Source of the DNA: JAWAFD01 sp964467175 | Lineage (GTDB): Archaea; Micrarchaeota; Micrarchaeia; Anstonellales; J096 | Reading direction: 5' to 3' | Assembly: GCA_964467175.1 (NCBI GenBank) | Contig: CAYXNY010000030.1 | Coordinates: 1-18,902 of the forward strand | DNA length: 18,902 bases | In this document: positions 5,355 to 12,925 of the stretch, one piece after another | Numbering within the stretch: the first letter of the stretch is position 1 | Layout of the letters: the number at the start of each line of letters is the position of its first letter | The notes under the pieces: model-generated | Database searches by the model: none | Told to the model about the DNA's origin: nothing | What the model saw: only the letters and a program-made list of their open reading frames with translations | Made by a program: the position numbers and the translations under genes

Positions 5355-6449
5355 ATGCTTTTCGAAAATAGATTAGAGAGTGGATATATGGGAAAAAGAC
5401 CGATCGGATTTGGGAGAAAGGAGGAGGTAAGTGAAGAAAAAACAGGCCCACCTATACGCCCTATAGGATTTGCAAGAGAAAAAAAGTATGGTTTAAGCGA
5501 AGAAATATCACATATCATAAACATGGAGTTTGGCCCTGATGAAACTATTAGTTTGGTAGCAGAAAAAATGGCAGATGCATACTACGAGGCAGTAGCCGTA
5601 GGTATGCTCTCCTTGAATGATGAATATCGCGCGCTGGAAGCTGAGATAAAAAAGATAAAAAATATGAAAAAGTTTAGAGAGCTTATTAAAGAAGCAAAAC
5701 GATGGGCGGAAGAGGAGGAAGAACCTAGTCCAGAACTCGCAAAAGTTTACAAAAGCATAGGTTTTTGCGAATATGTAACAGGAAGAAAAAAAGATGGAGT
5801 AAAGGATATGGCGCTGGGTATAATGACCCTTCTATCTCTCGATAAAACAGAGGAAGCAATACAGGAAATAAAAATTACGGCTTCCCTCGCATCAAACGAA
5901 AAGTATGAAAAAGCTGAAAAGGTTCTGAAAACACTTTTCAAGGAAATGATCGATTCACAGCATCCCCGCGCAATAATCGAAGCCGGAAATGCCTTTGCAG
6001 AGTTTTACAAAGAAAATGAAATGTACAGGGAGGCAGCAGATGTATTTGGGAGTATTTTGCTTACATATCAGACAAACCTTGCGAATAAGGAGATCGCAGA
6101 GATCTATACCAACCGTGTTCTGCCTGCATTTGTAGAATGCAAAAAGAAGGCAGGAGAGGATGTGATCGCATCCATTTTGGTTGCGTTTGACGACATGCAT
6201 CATGTTGCGGCAAGAAACGCAGACCTCGTGTATCTTGAGAGGCTTAGGGAAATCATAAAGGTGCTGGTTAATGAGATAAACGGCCAAACACCCGAGGAAA
6301 CGAAAGAAATACTCGAAAGATTTGGAAACTATGTGGAATTATTTAGAATGAGAAAAAAACAATATAAAATAGCAGAAGAAGAATTTTTCATTAATGGTAT
6401 AATGGATTTTATTAAGTATAAAAGAGATCTAAGACAAAAATTCGAATAA
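5355..6449 (+). CDS. Alpha-helical, TPR-like repeat protein with duplicated RPIGF motif (364 aa)
   Basis: No signal peptide or membrane span is visible, so the protein is likely cytoplasmic. The first 45 residues are basic and Gly/Pro-containing and carry the motif RPIGFGR (15-21), repeated as RPIGFAR (35-41). The remainder is a run of amphipathic helices with the Ala/Tyr/Leu spacing of TPR or related helical hairpins, for example in AKVYKSIGFCEYVTGRKKDG, NAFAEFYKENEMYREAADVF and the following helices. Such scaffolds usually bind other proteins, and the duplicated N-terminal motif could be a docking peptide. The listed start fits the leaderless promoter at 5328; an alternative start at Met12 (5388) would keep both RPIGF copies. 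Its stop abuts the stop of the convergent gltX with no gap. No specific function can be given. Confidence 0.7.
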   Translation: MLFENRLESGYMGKRPIGFGRKEEVSEEKTGPPIRPIGFAREKKYGLSEEISHIINMEFGPDETISLVAEKMADAYYEAVAVGMLSLNDEYRALEAEIKKIKNMKKFRELIKEAKRWAEEEEEPSPELAKVYKSIGFCEYVTGRKKDGVKDMALGIMTLLSLDKTEEAIQEIKITASLASNEKYEKAEKVLKTLFKEMIDSQHPRAIIEAGNAFAEFYKENEMYREAADVFGSILLTYQTNLANKEIAEIYTNRVLPAFVECKKKAGEDVIASILVAFDDMHHVAARNADLVYLERLREIIKVLVNEINGQTPEETKEILERFGNYVELFRMRKKQYKIAEEEFFINGIMDFIKYKRDLRQKFE

Positions 6450-8144
6450 TCAGCAGGAATAGATAAATTCTATTTCTTTTCGTTTTTTATCTAGCCTGCA
6501 AAACCCATACCTTTCAAATTGAATTACATCGCCGACCGACAGGGCCTCAACATTTTTTTCACAGTACCCTTCATCAACCGTTAAGCTTTTTTTGTTATAC
6601 TTCCCATCTTCGGTCAAGAGGTCGCCAGGAACAAAAACTCTACATGGCATAACTTCGGCTTTTGGGAGCCATTGTATTTTCAGCTGGGGCATTTCGGTTG
6701 TTTCAACAACCTTTGCCTTTAGTTTTTCTTTGTTTTTTTCTACTACCTCTATGTTGAACAGGTCTTTAAGGCGAATTTTCTCGCCGATTTTTATGTTTTT
6801 TGCATCGTCATGTTGGATATAAAATTGGCTAGATACGTTGAAAACGCGCGTTCTTTTTTCTAGGTTCGGATGCTCTTTCAAGAGAATTGTTTGAGGCTTT
6901 GAGTTTTCAACCTCCAAAAGAACCGGGTTTTTTACAAAGAAAAATCTTTTTGCAGAAGGGTCAAGGAGTTTCCTGTTTTCCGAGAGGAGGATTTCCCATC
7001 CAGGTTCGCTTTCTGCTTTTCCCAATCCAAAACGAAGAACAAAATTCTTTATCGCCTCTGGCAGGATCCCTCTTTTCTTCAGCCCCGCGAGGGTTGGAAG
7101 GCGGGGGTCGTCCCAACCCAAAACTTTTTTTTCGAGAACTAGGGGGATAAGGAGGCGCTTGCTTATAGGTGCATTTTTTATGCTGAGCCTGGCGAAATGT
7201 ATTAGAATCGGCTTTCTAAGCTCCAAGTCGTTTAGGATGGCATAATAAATGGCTTCTCTTAATTCATACTCTTTGCTCCTCATCGCGTGCGTAACCCCTT
7301 CTATGCTATCGAGAATTGGCGCTTCAAAATCATAAGACGGCCAAACAGTATATTTGTTTTTCTGCATGTAATGCTGCCATTTTATTACTCTGAAAAGCGT
7401 CGGGTCTCGCATAACAGTGTTCGCCGCCCCCATGTCTCCTTTGTATCTGAGGATGGCCTCTCCCTCCTCAAATTTTCCAGCCAACATCTCCTTCCACAGT
7501 TCCGTATTTTTCTGAACGCTCTGTTTTCTGTGTGCGCATTCTTTCATTCTCCTTCTGTTCTCCTTTATTTCATCCTGCTCACACAAGCATACGTAGGCCT
7601 TCCCAAGAGAAATAAGCTTCTCTCCAAATCCATAGAGAATTGGAATGTAATCAGAGGTATAGGTTTCTTTTTCCCATTCTATTCCGAGCCATTTAAGGCT
7701 TTCTTTTATTGCATCAACGTACTCTTGCTTTTCTTTTTTTGGGTTCGTATCATCGAACCTGAGGAGCATTTTTCCGTTGTATGATTTTGCGGACTCGTAA
7801 TCCAAGAAAACCGCTTTCGCATGCCCTATGTGGGGATGGCCGTTCGGTTCCGGCGGAAAGCGTGTGACAACAGCCCCTTCTGCCGCGTCGGGAAGAACGA
7901 TCGTTTTTTTCTTCTCCTCTTTTTTTTCAAAAGAGTATTTTGCGAGCTCTTTTTCAATCTCAGGTTTTTTCATTCTGTTTATCTCATCCACTATCTTGTT
8001 TATTTTCTGCATAATCTCTTTTATTTTGCTTTTCGCTTCGGGAAACTCTGCAACAACCTTTCCCGCAACCGCTCCGGGACTGGCTTTTCCATAGTCGTAG
8101 GCGTTCTTCAGCGCATACTTTCTTATAACCTCTTCGATGTCCAT
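6450..8144 (-). CDS. gltX: Glutamyl-tRNA synthetase, archaeal/eukaryotic type (564 aa)
   Basis: The class I HIGH motif is at residues 105-108 in PPEPNGHPHIGHAKA, and the KMSKS-type motif is ISKR (327-330), followed by GWDDPRLPTLAGLKKRGI, a hallmark of the GlxRS family. An N-terminal helical extension of about 80 residues and a C-terminal beta-barrel anticodon-binding region make the length normal for archaeal GluRS. PPEPNG and ISKR are closer to GlnRS and eukaryotic GluRS than to the APNPSGPLHIGHARA form common in archaea. The residue after THAM is Arg289; GlnRS has Cys here and GluRS Arg, so glutamate is the expected amino acid. As in archaea without GlnRS, it probably charges both tRNA-Glu and tRNA-Gln, with an amidotransferase correcting the latter (inference). 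ATG 8144 lies about 27 nt from a TATA-like element shared with the divergent DUF429 gene, so the message is likely leaderless. Confidence 0.93.
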   Translation of the reverse strand: MDIEEVIRKYALKNAYDYGKASPGAVAGKVVAEFPEAKSKIKEIMQKINKIVDEINRMKKPEIEKELAKYSFEKKEEKKKTIVLPDAAEGAVVTRFPPEPNGHPHIGHAKAVFLDYESAKSYNGKMLLRFDDTNPKKEKQEYVDAIKESLKWLGIEWEKETYTSDYIPILYGFGEKLISLGKAYVCLCEQDEIKENRRRMKECAHRKQSVQKNTELWKEMLAGKFEEGEAILRYKGDMGAANTVMRDPTLFRVIKWQHYMQKNKYTVWPSYDFEAPILDSIEGVTHAMRSKEYELREAIYYAILNDLELRKPILIHFARLSIKNAPISKRLLIPLVLEKKVLGWDDPRLPTLAGLKKRGILPEAIKNFVLRFGLGKAESEPGWEILLSENRKLLDPSAKRFFFVKNPVLLEVENSKPQTILLKEHPNLEKRTRVFNVSSQFYIQHDDAKNIKIGEKIRLKDLFNIEVVEKNKEKLKAKVVETTEMPQLKIQWLPKAEVMPCRVFVPGDLLTEDGKYNKKSLTVDEGYCEKNVEALSVGDVIQFERYGFCRLDKKRKEIEFIYSC

Positions 8145-8195
8145 GCTGATTATTCAATGCGAACGCATTAAAAATATTTAGCTCAGCTATTTTTA
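8145..8195. promoter_or_regulatory. Compact bidirectional promoter, gltX / DUF429, with inverted repeat
   Basis: The 51-bp space contains one AT-rich element, TTAAAAATATTTA (8168-8180). Its TTAAAAA part is centred near 8171, about 27 nt before ATG 8144 on the minus strand and about 25 nt before ATG 8196 on the plus strand, so both genes could be leaderless from one shared or overlapping TATA element. Beside it is the inverted repeat AATGCG-AA-CGCATT (8156-8169), a possible operator controlling both directions. Confidence 0.5.
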
Positions 8196-8771
8196 ATGAA
8201 AATTTTGGGCTTGGACTTAGCCGGAAGCGAAAAAAGGAATACGGGATATTGCATCCTAGGAAACAAAAATGCCGAATTTGGGGTAGTGCGTACAGAAAAG
8301 AAAATTATTGGGATTGTGAAGAAAGAGGCGCCGGATGTTGTTGCAATAGACGCACCTCTTTCCCTGCCGAAAGGAAGGAGAAATATTGAAAAAAGAAGCG
8401 ATAATCATTTTCGAGAATGCGATAGAATGTTAATGGAGAGGAAGATAAAATTTTTTCCGATAACCCTTGGGCCGATGAGGATGCTTACAAAAAGGGGGAT
8501 GGAAATAAAGAAAAAAATTGAGAAAATGGATAAAAAAATAAAGGTGATTGAGGTTTTTCCGGGCGCGGCTTATGATGTTTTTGGGGTAAAGAGAAAAGAT
8601 AAAAAAGAGATTATTGGATGGGCAAGAAGGTTCGGAATAAACGCAAGAAAGGCAAAAACCCAGGATGAGTTGGATGCAATAGCTTGCGCAATAACCGGTC
8701 TGCTCTACGCACGCGGAAATTGCGAAGAGTTGAAGGGAAAGGACGGAACCATCGTTATTCCAAAAATTTAA
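8196..8771 (+). CDS. DUF429 family protein, predicted RNase H-fold nuclease (191 aa)
   Basis: The family signature is visible from end to end: an N-terminal GLDLAGSEKRNTGYCIL with Asp7, then VVAIDAPLSLPKGRR with Asp52, then RECDRMLMERKIKFFPITLG, then VIEVFPGAAYD, then QDELDAIACAITGLLY, and finally GTIVIPK. The acidic residues at these sites fit an RNase H-like active site, the reason DUF429 is often called a predicted nuclease; its substrate is not known. Length is normal for archaeal members, with no signal peptide. The start is set by the shared promoter with gltX, about 25 nt from the AT-rich element. The gene's stop codon lies inside the TATA-like element of the next gene. Confidence 0.85.
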   Translation: MKILGLDLAGSEKRNTGYCILGNKNAEFGVVRTEKKIIGIVKKEAPDVVAIDAPLSLPKGRRNIEKRSDNHFRECDRMLMERKIKFFPITLGPMRMLTKRGMEIKKKIEKMDKKIKVIEVFPGAAYDVFGVKRKDKKEIIGWARRFGINARKAKTQDELDAIACAITGLLYARGNCEELKGKDGTIVIPKI

Positions 8772-8774
8772 AAA
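8767..8774 (+). promoter_or_regulatory. TATA-like element of the 8796 lipoprotein gene, overlapping the DUF429 stop
   Basis: TTTAAAAA is centred about 26 nt before ATG 8796, the spacing expected for a leaderless archaeal message. The TAA stop of the DUF429 gene (8769-8771) lies inside it, so the lipoprotein gene appears to have its own promoter even though it follows DUF429 by only 24 bp. Confidence 0.45.
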
Positions 8775-8795
8775 CAACCCCCGCGAAAAAACCGC

Positions 8796-9326
8796 ATGAG
8801 ATTTTTTTTAGTTTTGGCTGCGCTCCTGCTGTTCGCCGGCTGTGTTTTAAATACGCAGGAAAAAAACAGAAACGAAAGCGTAAGAATAGTAGGTGAAAAA
8901 ATTTATAATGAAAGCGAAGAAGGCGAAGGTACGGAAGAGAATATTTCCAGAAGCGAAAGTACAACGGATACAAACTTAAGCGAAAGTGAAACAAATGCAA
9001 CAGACCCGAATATTGCGAACGAAACATATGGAAACAACAACGATTATGAAAATGAAACGAAAATAGACGGAACGTACTTTGGAAACGGTGCGTATGTTCT
9101 TGTTTTAAGGGATATTTCTATGCAGAGAAACGAAGAGGGATACTGCGCATTGTTTGAGATTGTGTGGGCGGAGAATGGTTCAAGCCTTCAAAAACTCCAA
9201 ATCTGTCCCGGAGAGGATGCATATTGGATAAGCCCGGATGGGCACCGGTATAGAATAAGGGTTTTTGAAACAGCGGCCGGGTACACTGGCAGGGCAAGAT
9301 GGGCAAAGGTAGCGGTGTATGGATGA
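8796..9326 (+). CDS. Predicted surface lipoprotein with Ser/Thr/Asn-rich stalk (176 aa)
   Basis: A short positive start, a hydrophobic stretch (FFLVLAALLLF) and the lipobox F-A-G-C (Cys16) indicate export and lipid anchoring. Residues about 17-88 form a low-complexity acidic stalk of Glu, Ser, Thr and Asn with sequons at Asn 26, 38, 49, 60, 67, 75 and 86; an eighth is at 127. Residues about 90-176 form a small, probably beta-rich domain (GAYVLVLRDISM and later WISPDGHRYRIRVFE) with two cysteines, 117 and 137, that could form a disulfide. I recognise no family. It is followed after 9 bp by the flavoprotein gene, so the two are probably co-transcribed. It resembles the lipoprotein at 1432-2247 in architecture but not obviously in sequence. 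Confidence 0.75.
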   Translation: MRFFLVLAALLLFAGCVLNTQEKNRNESVRIVGEKIYNESEEGEGTEENISRSESTTDTNLSESETNATDPNIANETYGNNNDYENETKIDGTYFGNGAYVLVLRDISMQRNEEGYCALFEIVWAENGSSLQKLQICPGEDAYWISPDGHRYRIRVFETAAGYTGRARWAKVAVYG

Positions 9327-9335
9327 GGGAGCGGC

Positions 9336-10019
9336 ATGGAAAAGAAAATGTATATGATAAGGGAAATTGAAAAGATCGCGGATACGAAAATATTACGAAT
9401 GGAGCCGAAAGATGGAAAGAATATACAGTTCAGGCCGGGGCAGTTTGTAAAAATTATAAAGCCGGGGACGGGCGAGTTCAGACCGTATTCCATCGCCTCC
9501 CCGCCCGAATGGAATTTTTTGGAATTCGCGATAAGAATGACCGGGGGCAAATTTACTTCTTATCTGGATACGCTGATGGAAGGGGATAAGATTGAAATCG
9601 AAGGCCCGCTAGGGCACATTCAATACGGAGGCGAAAAAAGGTGCATTTTTGTTGCTGCCGGGACTGGAATAGCACCGATAATGTCTATGCTAAGAACAAT
9701 AGAGAGGGAAAACATAAGCGGCGAATTCTATCTTTTTTACAGCAACAAAACGAAAAATGAAACGGTTTATTTTGAAGAGTTGAGAAGGATGCATGAGGCT
9801 GGAAAGGTAAGAGTGGTTTTCACATTTACGCGCGAAGAAGCGCCGGGTTTTGAACATGGAAGGATTGGGGAAGAAATGCTGAAAAAATATCTGCCGGCAG
9901 AGTTAGGCGAGTTTAAGGTTTTCATGTGCGGAAAGATGGAAATGGTGCTTTCGCTTAAGGAAATTTTTGAAAAATTGGGGGTAAAAAAAGAGAATATAAA
10001 ATTTGAGGGATGGGGTTAG
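9336..10019 (+). CDS. Ferredoxin reductase-like FAD/NAD(P)-binding oxidoreductase (227 aa)
   Basis: The FNR fold is clear. The FAD-binding barrel contains FRPGQF and the isoalloxazine-binding motif RPYS (49-52), followed by GGKFTSYL at about 70-77 for the pyrophosphate. The nucleotide-binding half contains AAGTGIAPIMSML (107-119), then FYLFYSNKT, and ends in VFMCGKMEM (195-203) and the terminal EGWG. There is no [2Fe-2S] cysteine motif at either end, so it must pass electrons to or from a separate partner. The substrate cannot be told from sequence; a ferredoxin or hydrogenase-like or dihydroorotate-dehydrogenase-like partner is possible. GAGGGAG just upstream of ATG 9336 acts as ribosome-binding site, in keeping with its second place in a two-gene unit. 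Its stop overlaps the convergent transglutaminase-like gene by 4 nt. Confidence 0.88.
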   Translation: MEKKMYMIREIEKIADTKILRMEPKDGKNIQFRPGQFVKIIKPGTGEFRPYSIASPPEWNFLEFAIRMTGGKFTSYLDTLMEGDKIEIEGPLGHIQYGGEKRCIFVAAGTGIAPIMSMLRTIERENISGEFYLFYSNKTKNETVYFEELRRMHEAGKVRVVFTFTREEAPGFEHGRIGEEMLKKYLPAELGEFKVFMCGKMEMVLSLKEIFEKLGVKKENIKFEGWG

Positions 10020-10942
10020 AAGTAATTTTTCATGAAATCCTCCAACGCTTTTTCTGGTTTTTTTATCTGCTCGTCAGTTCCATACTGGCACAGCCATACG
10101 ATAAACCGAACCCCCCAAGAGTAGCCTATCGCTTCAAATGAAGAAACATCAACATTAAAATATATTCTATAAGCTTTTGCAGCCGCTTCAAAATCTTCTT
10201 TTGAATATGTTTTTTTCATCGCATCCGCGAAAGGGTCGTAGGAAAGGTCGTAGCAATAACCTCCGCATGCGCGAACAAAGGCAGCATAAACTTCAGGCGG
10301 AAGATTAGAAAGAATATTCACCTTCTCAACAAGCGAATCTATCGAACCTTCGGTTAGGTCGAAAGCAATGTATGAAGAAAGCGAATCTAGATAAGAAATT
10401 GTTTTGGTTGTATAGTTTTTATCCAATTTCAGCATGTGTTTTTTAACGTCCTCGCTGGAAAAGTAAAAATCATATACCGAACCACCGGCGAACGGGTCAG
10501 CAAACTCACCAAGCGTAGGGTCCATGAAAATGTTGTACCCATCAATTTCTACCCGGACTATAACATGGCCGGCGAACGGCACATAAAGATGTGCATCGTA
10601 GCCGAGAGCTCTGAGTATTCCAACAAGGAGAGCAGAGGATTCATCGCAATCAACCTTATGGCCTCTATTGAGATGGGATACTAGATGATTGGGCAGGTAC
10701 AATTTTCCATCAGCGGAATTGTTCCAATACCTAAACCCAAAAATTCCACCGGTCTTTATAGAATAATATACAAGCATAAGACGCGAAATCTGAACGTCCT
10801 CCACAAGAGGATAACGATTTCTTAATTCCTGTATTTTCTCTCGGTTTGTCTCCATATAATTGCTAACAGCGCTATCAGGATAGACCTTTGGCACGGCGGT
10901 GGCAAAAGAAAGGCCCATCAAAGACGCAGCCAGGATGTTCAT
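10016..10942 (-). CDS. Transglutaminase-like protein, probably secreted (308 aa)
   Basis: The transglutaminase-like core is seen as VDCDESSALLVGILRALGY (Cys99), then AGHVIVRVEIDG (His126), then IFMDPTLGEF (Asp141), giving the Cys-His-Asp triad in the right order and spacing. Known members are mostly cysteine proteases, peptide N-glycanases or amide-processing enzymes rather than true cross-linkers. The N-terminus (NILAASLMGLSFATA) is a weak signal-like hydrophobic stretch without basic residues, so export is only possible. The C-terminal 150 residues are helical and unassigned. The gene lies 35 bp downstream of a second transglutaminase-like gene in the same direction. A TATA-like AT-rich stretch (10954-10982 region) suggests it may also have its own promoter. 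Confidence 0.8.
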   Translation of the reverse strand: MNILAASLMGLSFATAVPKVYPDSAVSNYMETNREKIQELRNRYPLVEDVQISRLMLVYYSIKTGGIFGFRYWNNSADGKLYLPNHLVSHLNRGHKVDCDESSALLVGILRALGYDAHLYVPFAGHVIVRVEIDGYNIFMDPTLGEFADPFAGGSVYDFYFSSEDVKKHMLKLDKNYTTKTISYLDSLSSYIAFDLTEGSIDSLVEKVNILSNLPPEVYAAFVRACGGYCYDLSYDPFADAMKKTYSKEDFEAAAKAYRIYFNVDVSSFEAIGYSWGVRFIVWLCQYGTDEQIKKPEKALEDFMKNYF

Positions 10943-10977
10943 ATATTTTCACATAAATACATATATGCAAACATTTT

Positions 10978-12528
10978 TTAAACCCTAATGATTGCCCTGA
11001 CTTTTACTTTAAGGTATGGACTGAGAGCATCTGATGCTAGGGCTTCAACAAAAGAAGATTTAAGAGCAGGATCAATAATAGATGGGTTCTTTTCAACCAC
11101 CCGAATAACGACTTCCCATATTTTTGGCGAACCAATTTTATTGTCAACAAGCCGTTTAACAAAAGTTTTAAACATATCAGGATCAACATAAACAAGGTCT
11201 TCGATCAATTTGACATAATCCGGATTCTGCGTTGCGAGTACTATATTATAAAGAGCCCCTTGGCAGTTCCACGGCAGCTGAGTAAGATTGAAGCCGCCGG
11301 ACAATATTCTTTCTGAAAAATTAACGTCTTCGGATATAAGAGCAACAGAATACAACGGTTGAAGGGCATATTCGTTGCCTTGTCTAATTAAAGAGGAATA
11401 AATGCCAAAAATATTTTCCGCATTCCCGCGATCGAGAACAAAAGACCCCGCGCAAATAAGCGTAAACAAAAGAATGGCCGTCTTTTCTTCGATTGTTGTT
11501 GCCTCAGAAATTTTTTCTAAAATAAAATTCTTTCCTTCTGGTTTTATATTTGGCTTTGTTAAAAAAATATCGGCAAGAAACTCCAGTTCTTTTGGTGAAA
11601 GATATAGCGGTGCCGTTGAGAGAAAAGGCACGTATGAGCCAAGACGGGGCTCATACCCATAGTATAATCTTTCCATCTCTTTTATTAGGTCAAGGGTTTG
11701 TTGAGGTTTTGAAAAAAACATTCTGTAGAATGAACTTATCTCCTCTTTTCTTTTGTTGGAATAAATTATATCCTTATCCTCAAGCGAATTATAACGATTA
11801 ATTTTTTCAACAAAAGATAGATATCCCCAGGATATCTGTTCGTCTTCAGTTAGGTTTTTTCCTTTTTTACTCAAGGCAGAGATTGTATTTTTTGCGTATA
11901 TACTAACCAAAGGATTATCGGGAATTGGTTCGAACTTAACCATGGAGCCATGCGTCAGGTCAAATACAATCTCTTTACCATCAAATTGAATCAAAACGCC
12001 TGCGTGAGAATCGCCGAGCAGAACAACCTTTGGGTTATACCCTGGCCAAAGAAGGTCGACCACATCCCTAAAAAGCTTTGCAGATTCATCGCAATCAAAA
12101 TACGAACTATAACGCCCAGAGTAATTGCCATCTATTGTTTTGTTTTCCCAACCTTCGCTAGAAAAAAGGTCTGAAAGAATTTTATCCGGCTCGCGAAAAC
12201 TTTGCTTGCTTCGAAGTTCATATTTTCTTTCTTCAACAGTCTTATAATTTATACTAAAAAGCCCGGCATACCTTAATGCATTCCATACCAGCGAAAGTCT
12301 TGCCCATTTTTCATAATTCTCTTCAGTTTCGCTGATCCCAAACTCTCTGCAAAAATCTCTGAATTCTTTCTCGTGCGTTTGCTTGTACTGATTTATCATA
12401 TCTTCTGAAAAAATTTCTAAGAGAAGAGTTTTGGAATCGATGCTTTTTTTAGGAACTGCTTTTTGAGCTGCTCCTCCTTCCTTGGTTTCTATTTTCGAAA
12501 GTTTGCTTCCTTTCTCATCGCTTGACAT
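10978..12528 (-). CDS. Transglutaminase-like protein with long helical C-terminal region (516 aa)
   Basis: I place the start at ATG 12528 (MSSDEKGSKL). The frame is open 366 bases further, but that part is antisense to the DUF192 gene and its promoter, and GTGG lies a few bases before 12528. The triad is Cys146 in SSYFDCDESAKLFRDVV, His175 in LLGDSHAGVLIQFDG and Asp190 in IVFDLTHGSM. It precedes the 308-aa transglutaminase-like gene by 35 bp, but the two share little beyond the core. Residues 1-35 are charged and Lys/Ser-rich, with no signal peptide. Residues about 215-516 are a long series of helices, perhaps ARM/HEAT-like, with hydrophobic segments such as TAILLFTLICAGSFVL that look like buried helices more than membrane spans. 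Substrate unknown; a protein or peptide hydrolase with a protein-binding tail is the best guess. Confidence 0.72.
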   Translation of the reverse strand: MSSDEKGSKLSKIETKEGGAAQKAVPKKSIDSKTLLLEIFSEDMINQYKQTHEKEFRDFCREFGISETEENYEKWARLSLVWNALRYAGLFSINYKTVEERKYELRSKQSFREPDKILSDLFSSEGWENKTIDGNYSGRYSSYFDCDESAKLFRDVVDLLWPGYNPKVVLLGDSHAGVLIQFDGKEIVFDLTHGSMVKFEPIPDNPLVSIYAKNTISALSKKGKNLTEDEQISWGYLSFVEKINRYNSLEDKDIIYSNKRKEEISSFYRMFFSKPQQTLDLIKEMERLYYGYEPRLGSYVPFLSTAPLYLSPKELEFLADIFLTKPNIKPEGKNFILEKISEATTIEEKTAILLFTLICAGSFVLDRGNAENIFGIYSSLIRQGNEYALQPLYSVALISEDVNFSERILSGGFNLTQLPWNCQGALYNIVLATQNPDYVKLIEDLVYVDPDMFKTFVKRLVDNKIGSPKIWEVVIRVVEKNPSIIDPALKSSFVEALASDALSPYLKVKVRAIIRV

Positions 12529-12560
12529 TATACCACAGGGTTGTTTATGTACAGAAATGT

Positions 12561-12569
12561 TTTTAATAA
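12561..12569 (+). promoter_or_regulatory. TATA-like element of the DUF192 gene
   Basis: TTTTAATAA, within a longer TGTTTTTAATAAT run, is centred about 26 nt before ATG 12590. No Shine-Dalgarno site precedes that ATG, which fits a leaderless message. Confidence 0.45.
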
Positions 12570-12589
12570 TAAAGAATTGAACAGAAAAC

Positions 12590-12925
12590 ATGAGAATAAA
12601 AGTTGGGAAAAAGGCGCTCAACGCAGAGGTTGCGGCGGGATGGAAAAAATATTTAGGATACATGTTTAGAAAGGAGCCTTCTTTTAAGGAGGGAATACTT
12701 TTGGTTTTCAACGCTCCGGAGAGGATAAAATTGTGGAGCCCTTTTGTAAGCTTTCCGCTTGATGTGCTTTTTTTGGATAAAAGATTGAAAATAAAGAAAA
12801 TCGCGTTTTTGGAGGCCTGGGATTTGAAAGGAGTGGAATGCGAAAAAGCAAAATACGCGCTTGAAGTGAAAAAGGGATTTTGCGAAAAATTCAAAATAAA
12901 AGAAGGAATGAAAGTTAAGTTTTGA
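12590..12925 (+). CDS. DUF192 family protein (111 aa)
   Basis: It matches the DUF192 pattern: a GYMFRKE segment (23-29, corresponding to GLMxR), ILLVFNAPE (36-44), a Trp/Phe-containing segment, then the family hallmark FPLDVLFLD (55-63), then KIKKI, a helix with AKYALEVKKG (87-96), and the final GMKVKF. DUF192 members are small single-domain proteins of unknown role, often secreted in bacteria; this one has no signal peptide and begins directly with the domain, so it is likely cytoplasmic. Length is normal for a bare domain. It is divergent from the 516-aa transglutaminase-like gene across 61 bp and convergent with the lysA-like gene, whose end it overlaps by 11 nt. Confidence 0.85.
   Translation: MRIKVGKKALNAEVAAGWKKYLGYMFRKEPSFKEGILLVFNAPERIKLWSPFVSFPLDVLFLDKRLKIKKIAFLEAWDLKGVECEKAKYALEVKKGFCEKFKIKEGMKVKF

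Noticed and set aside
7287..7784. Plus-strand 165-codon open frame within gltX
   Set aside because: Antisense shadow of a strongly conserved gene; Phe/Ser/Leu-rich with no family features.
6450..8144. Reading the synthetase as GlnRS
   Set aside because: Despite GlnRS-like PPEPNG and ISKR, the specificity site carries Arg289 (THAMRSKEY) as in GluRS, not Cys as in GlnRS, and the N-terminal extension fits archaeal GluRS.
12529..12894. 122-residue N-terminal extension of the large transglutaminase-like protein
   Set aside because: The sequence is antisense to the DUF192 gene and its promoter and has the Phe/Ser-rich composition of a shadow frame. ATG 12528 has its own ribosome site.
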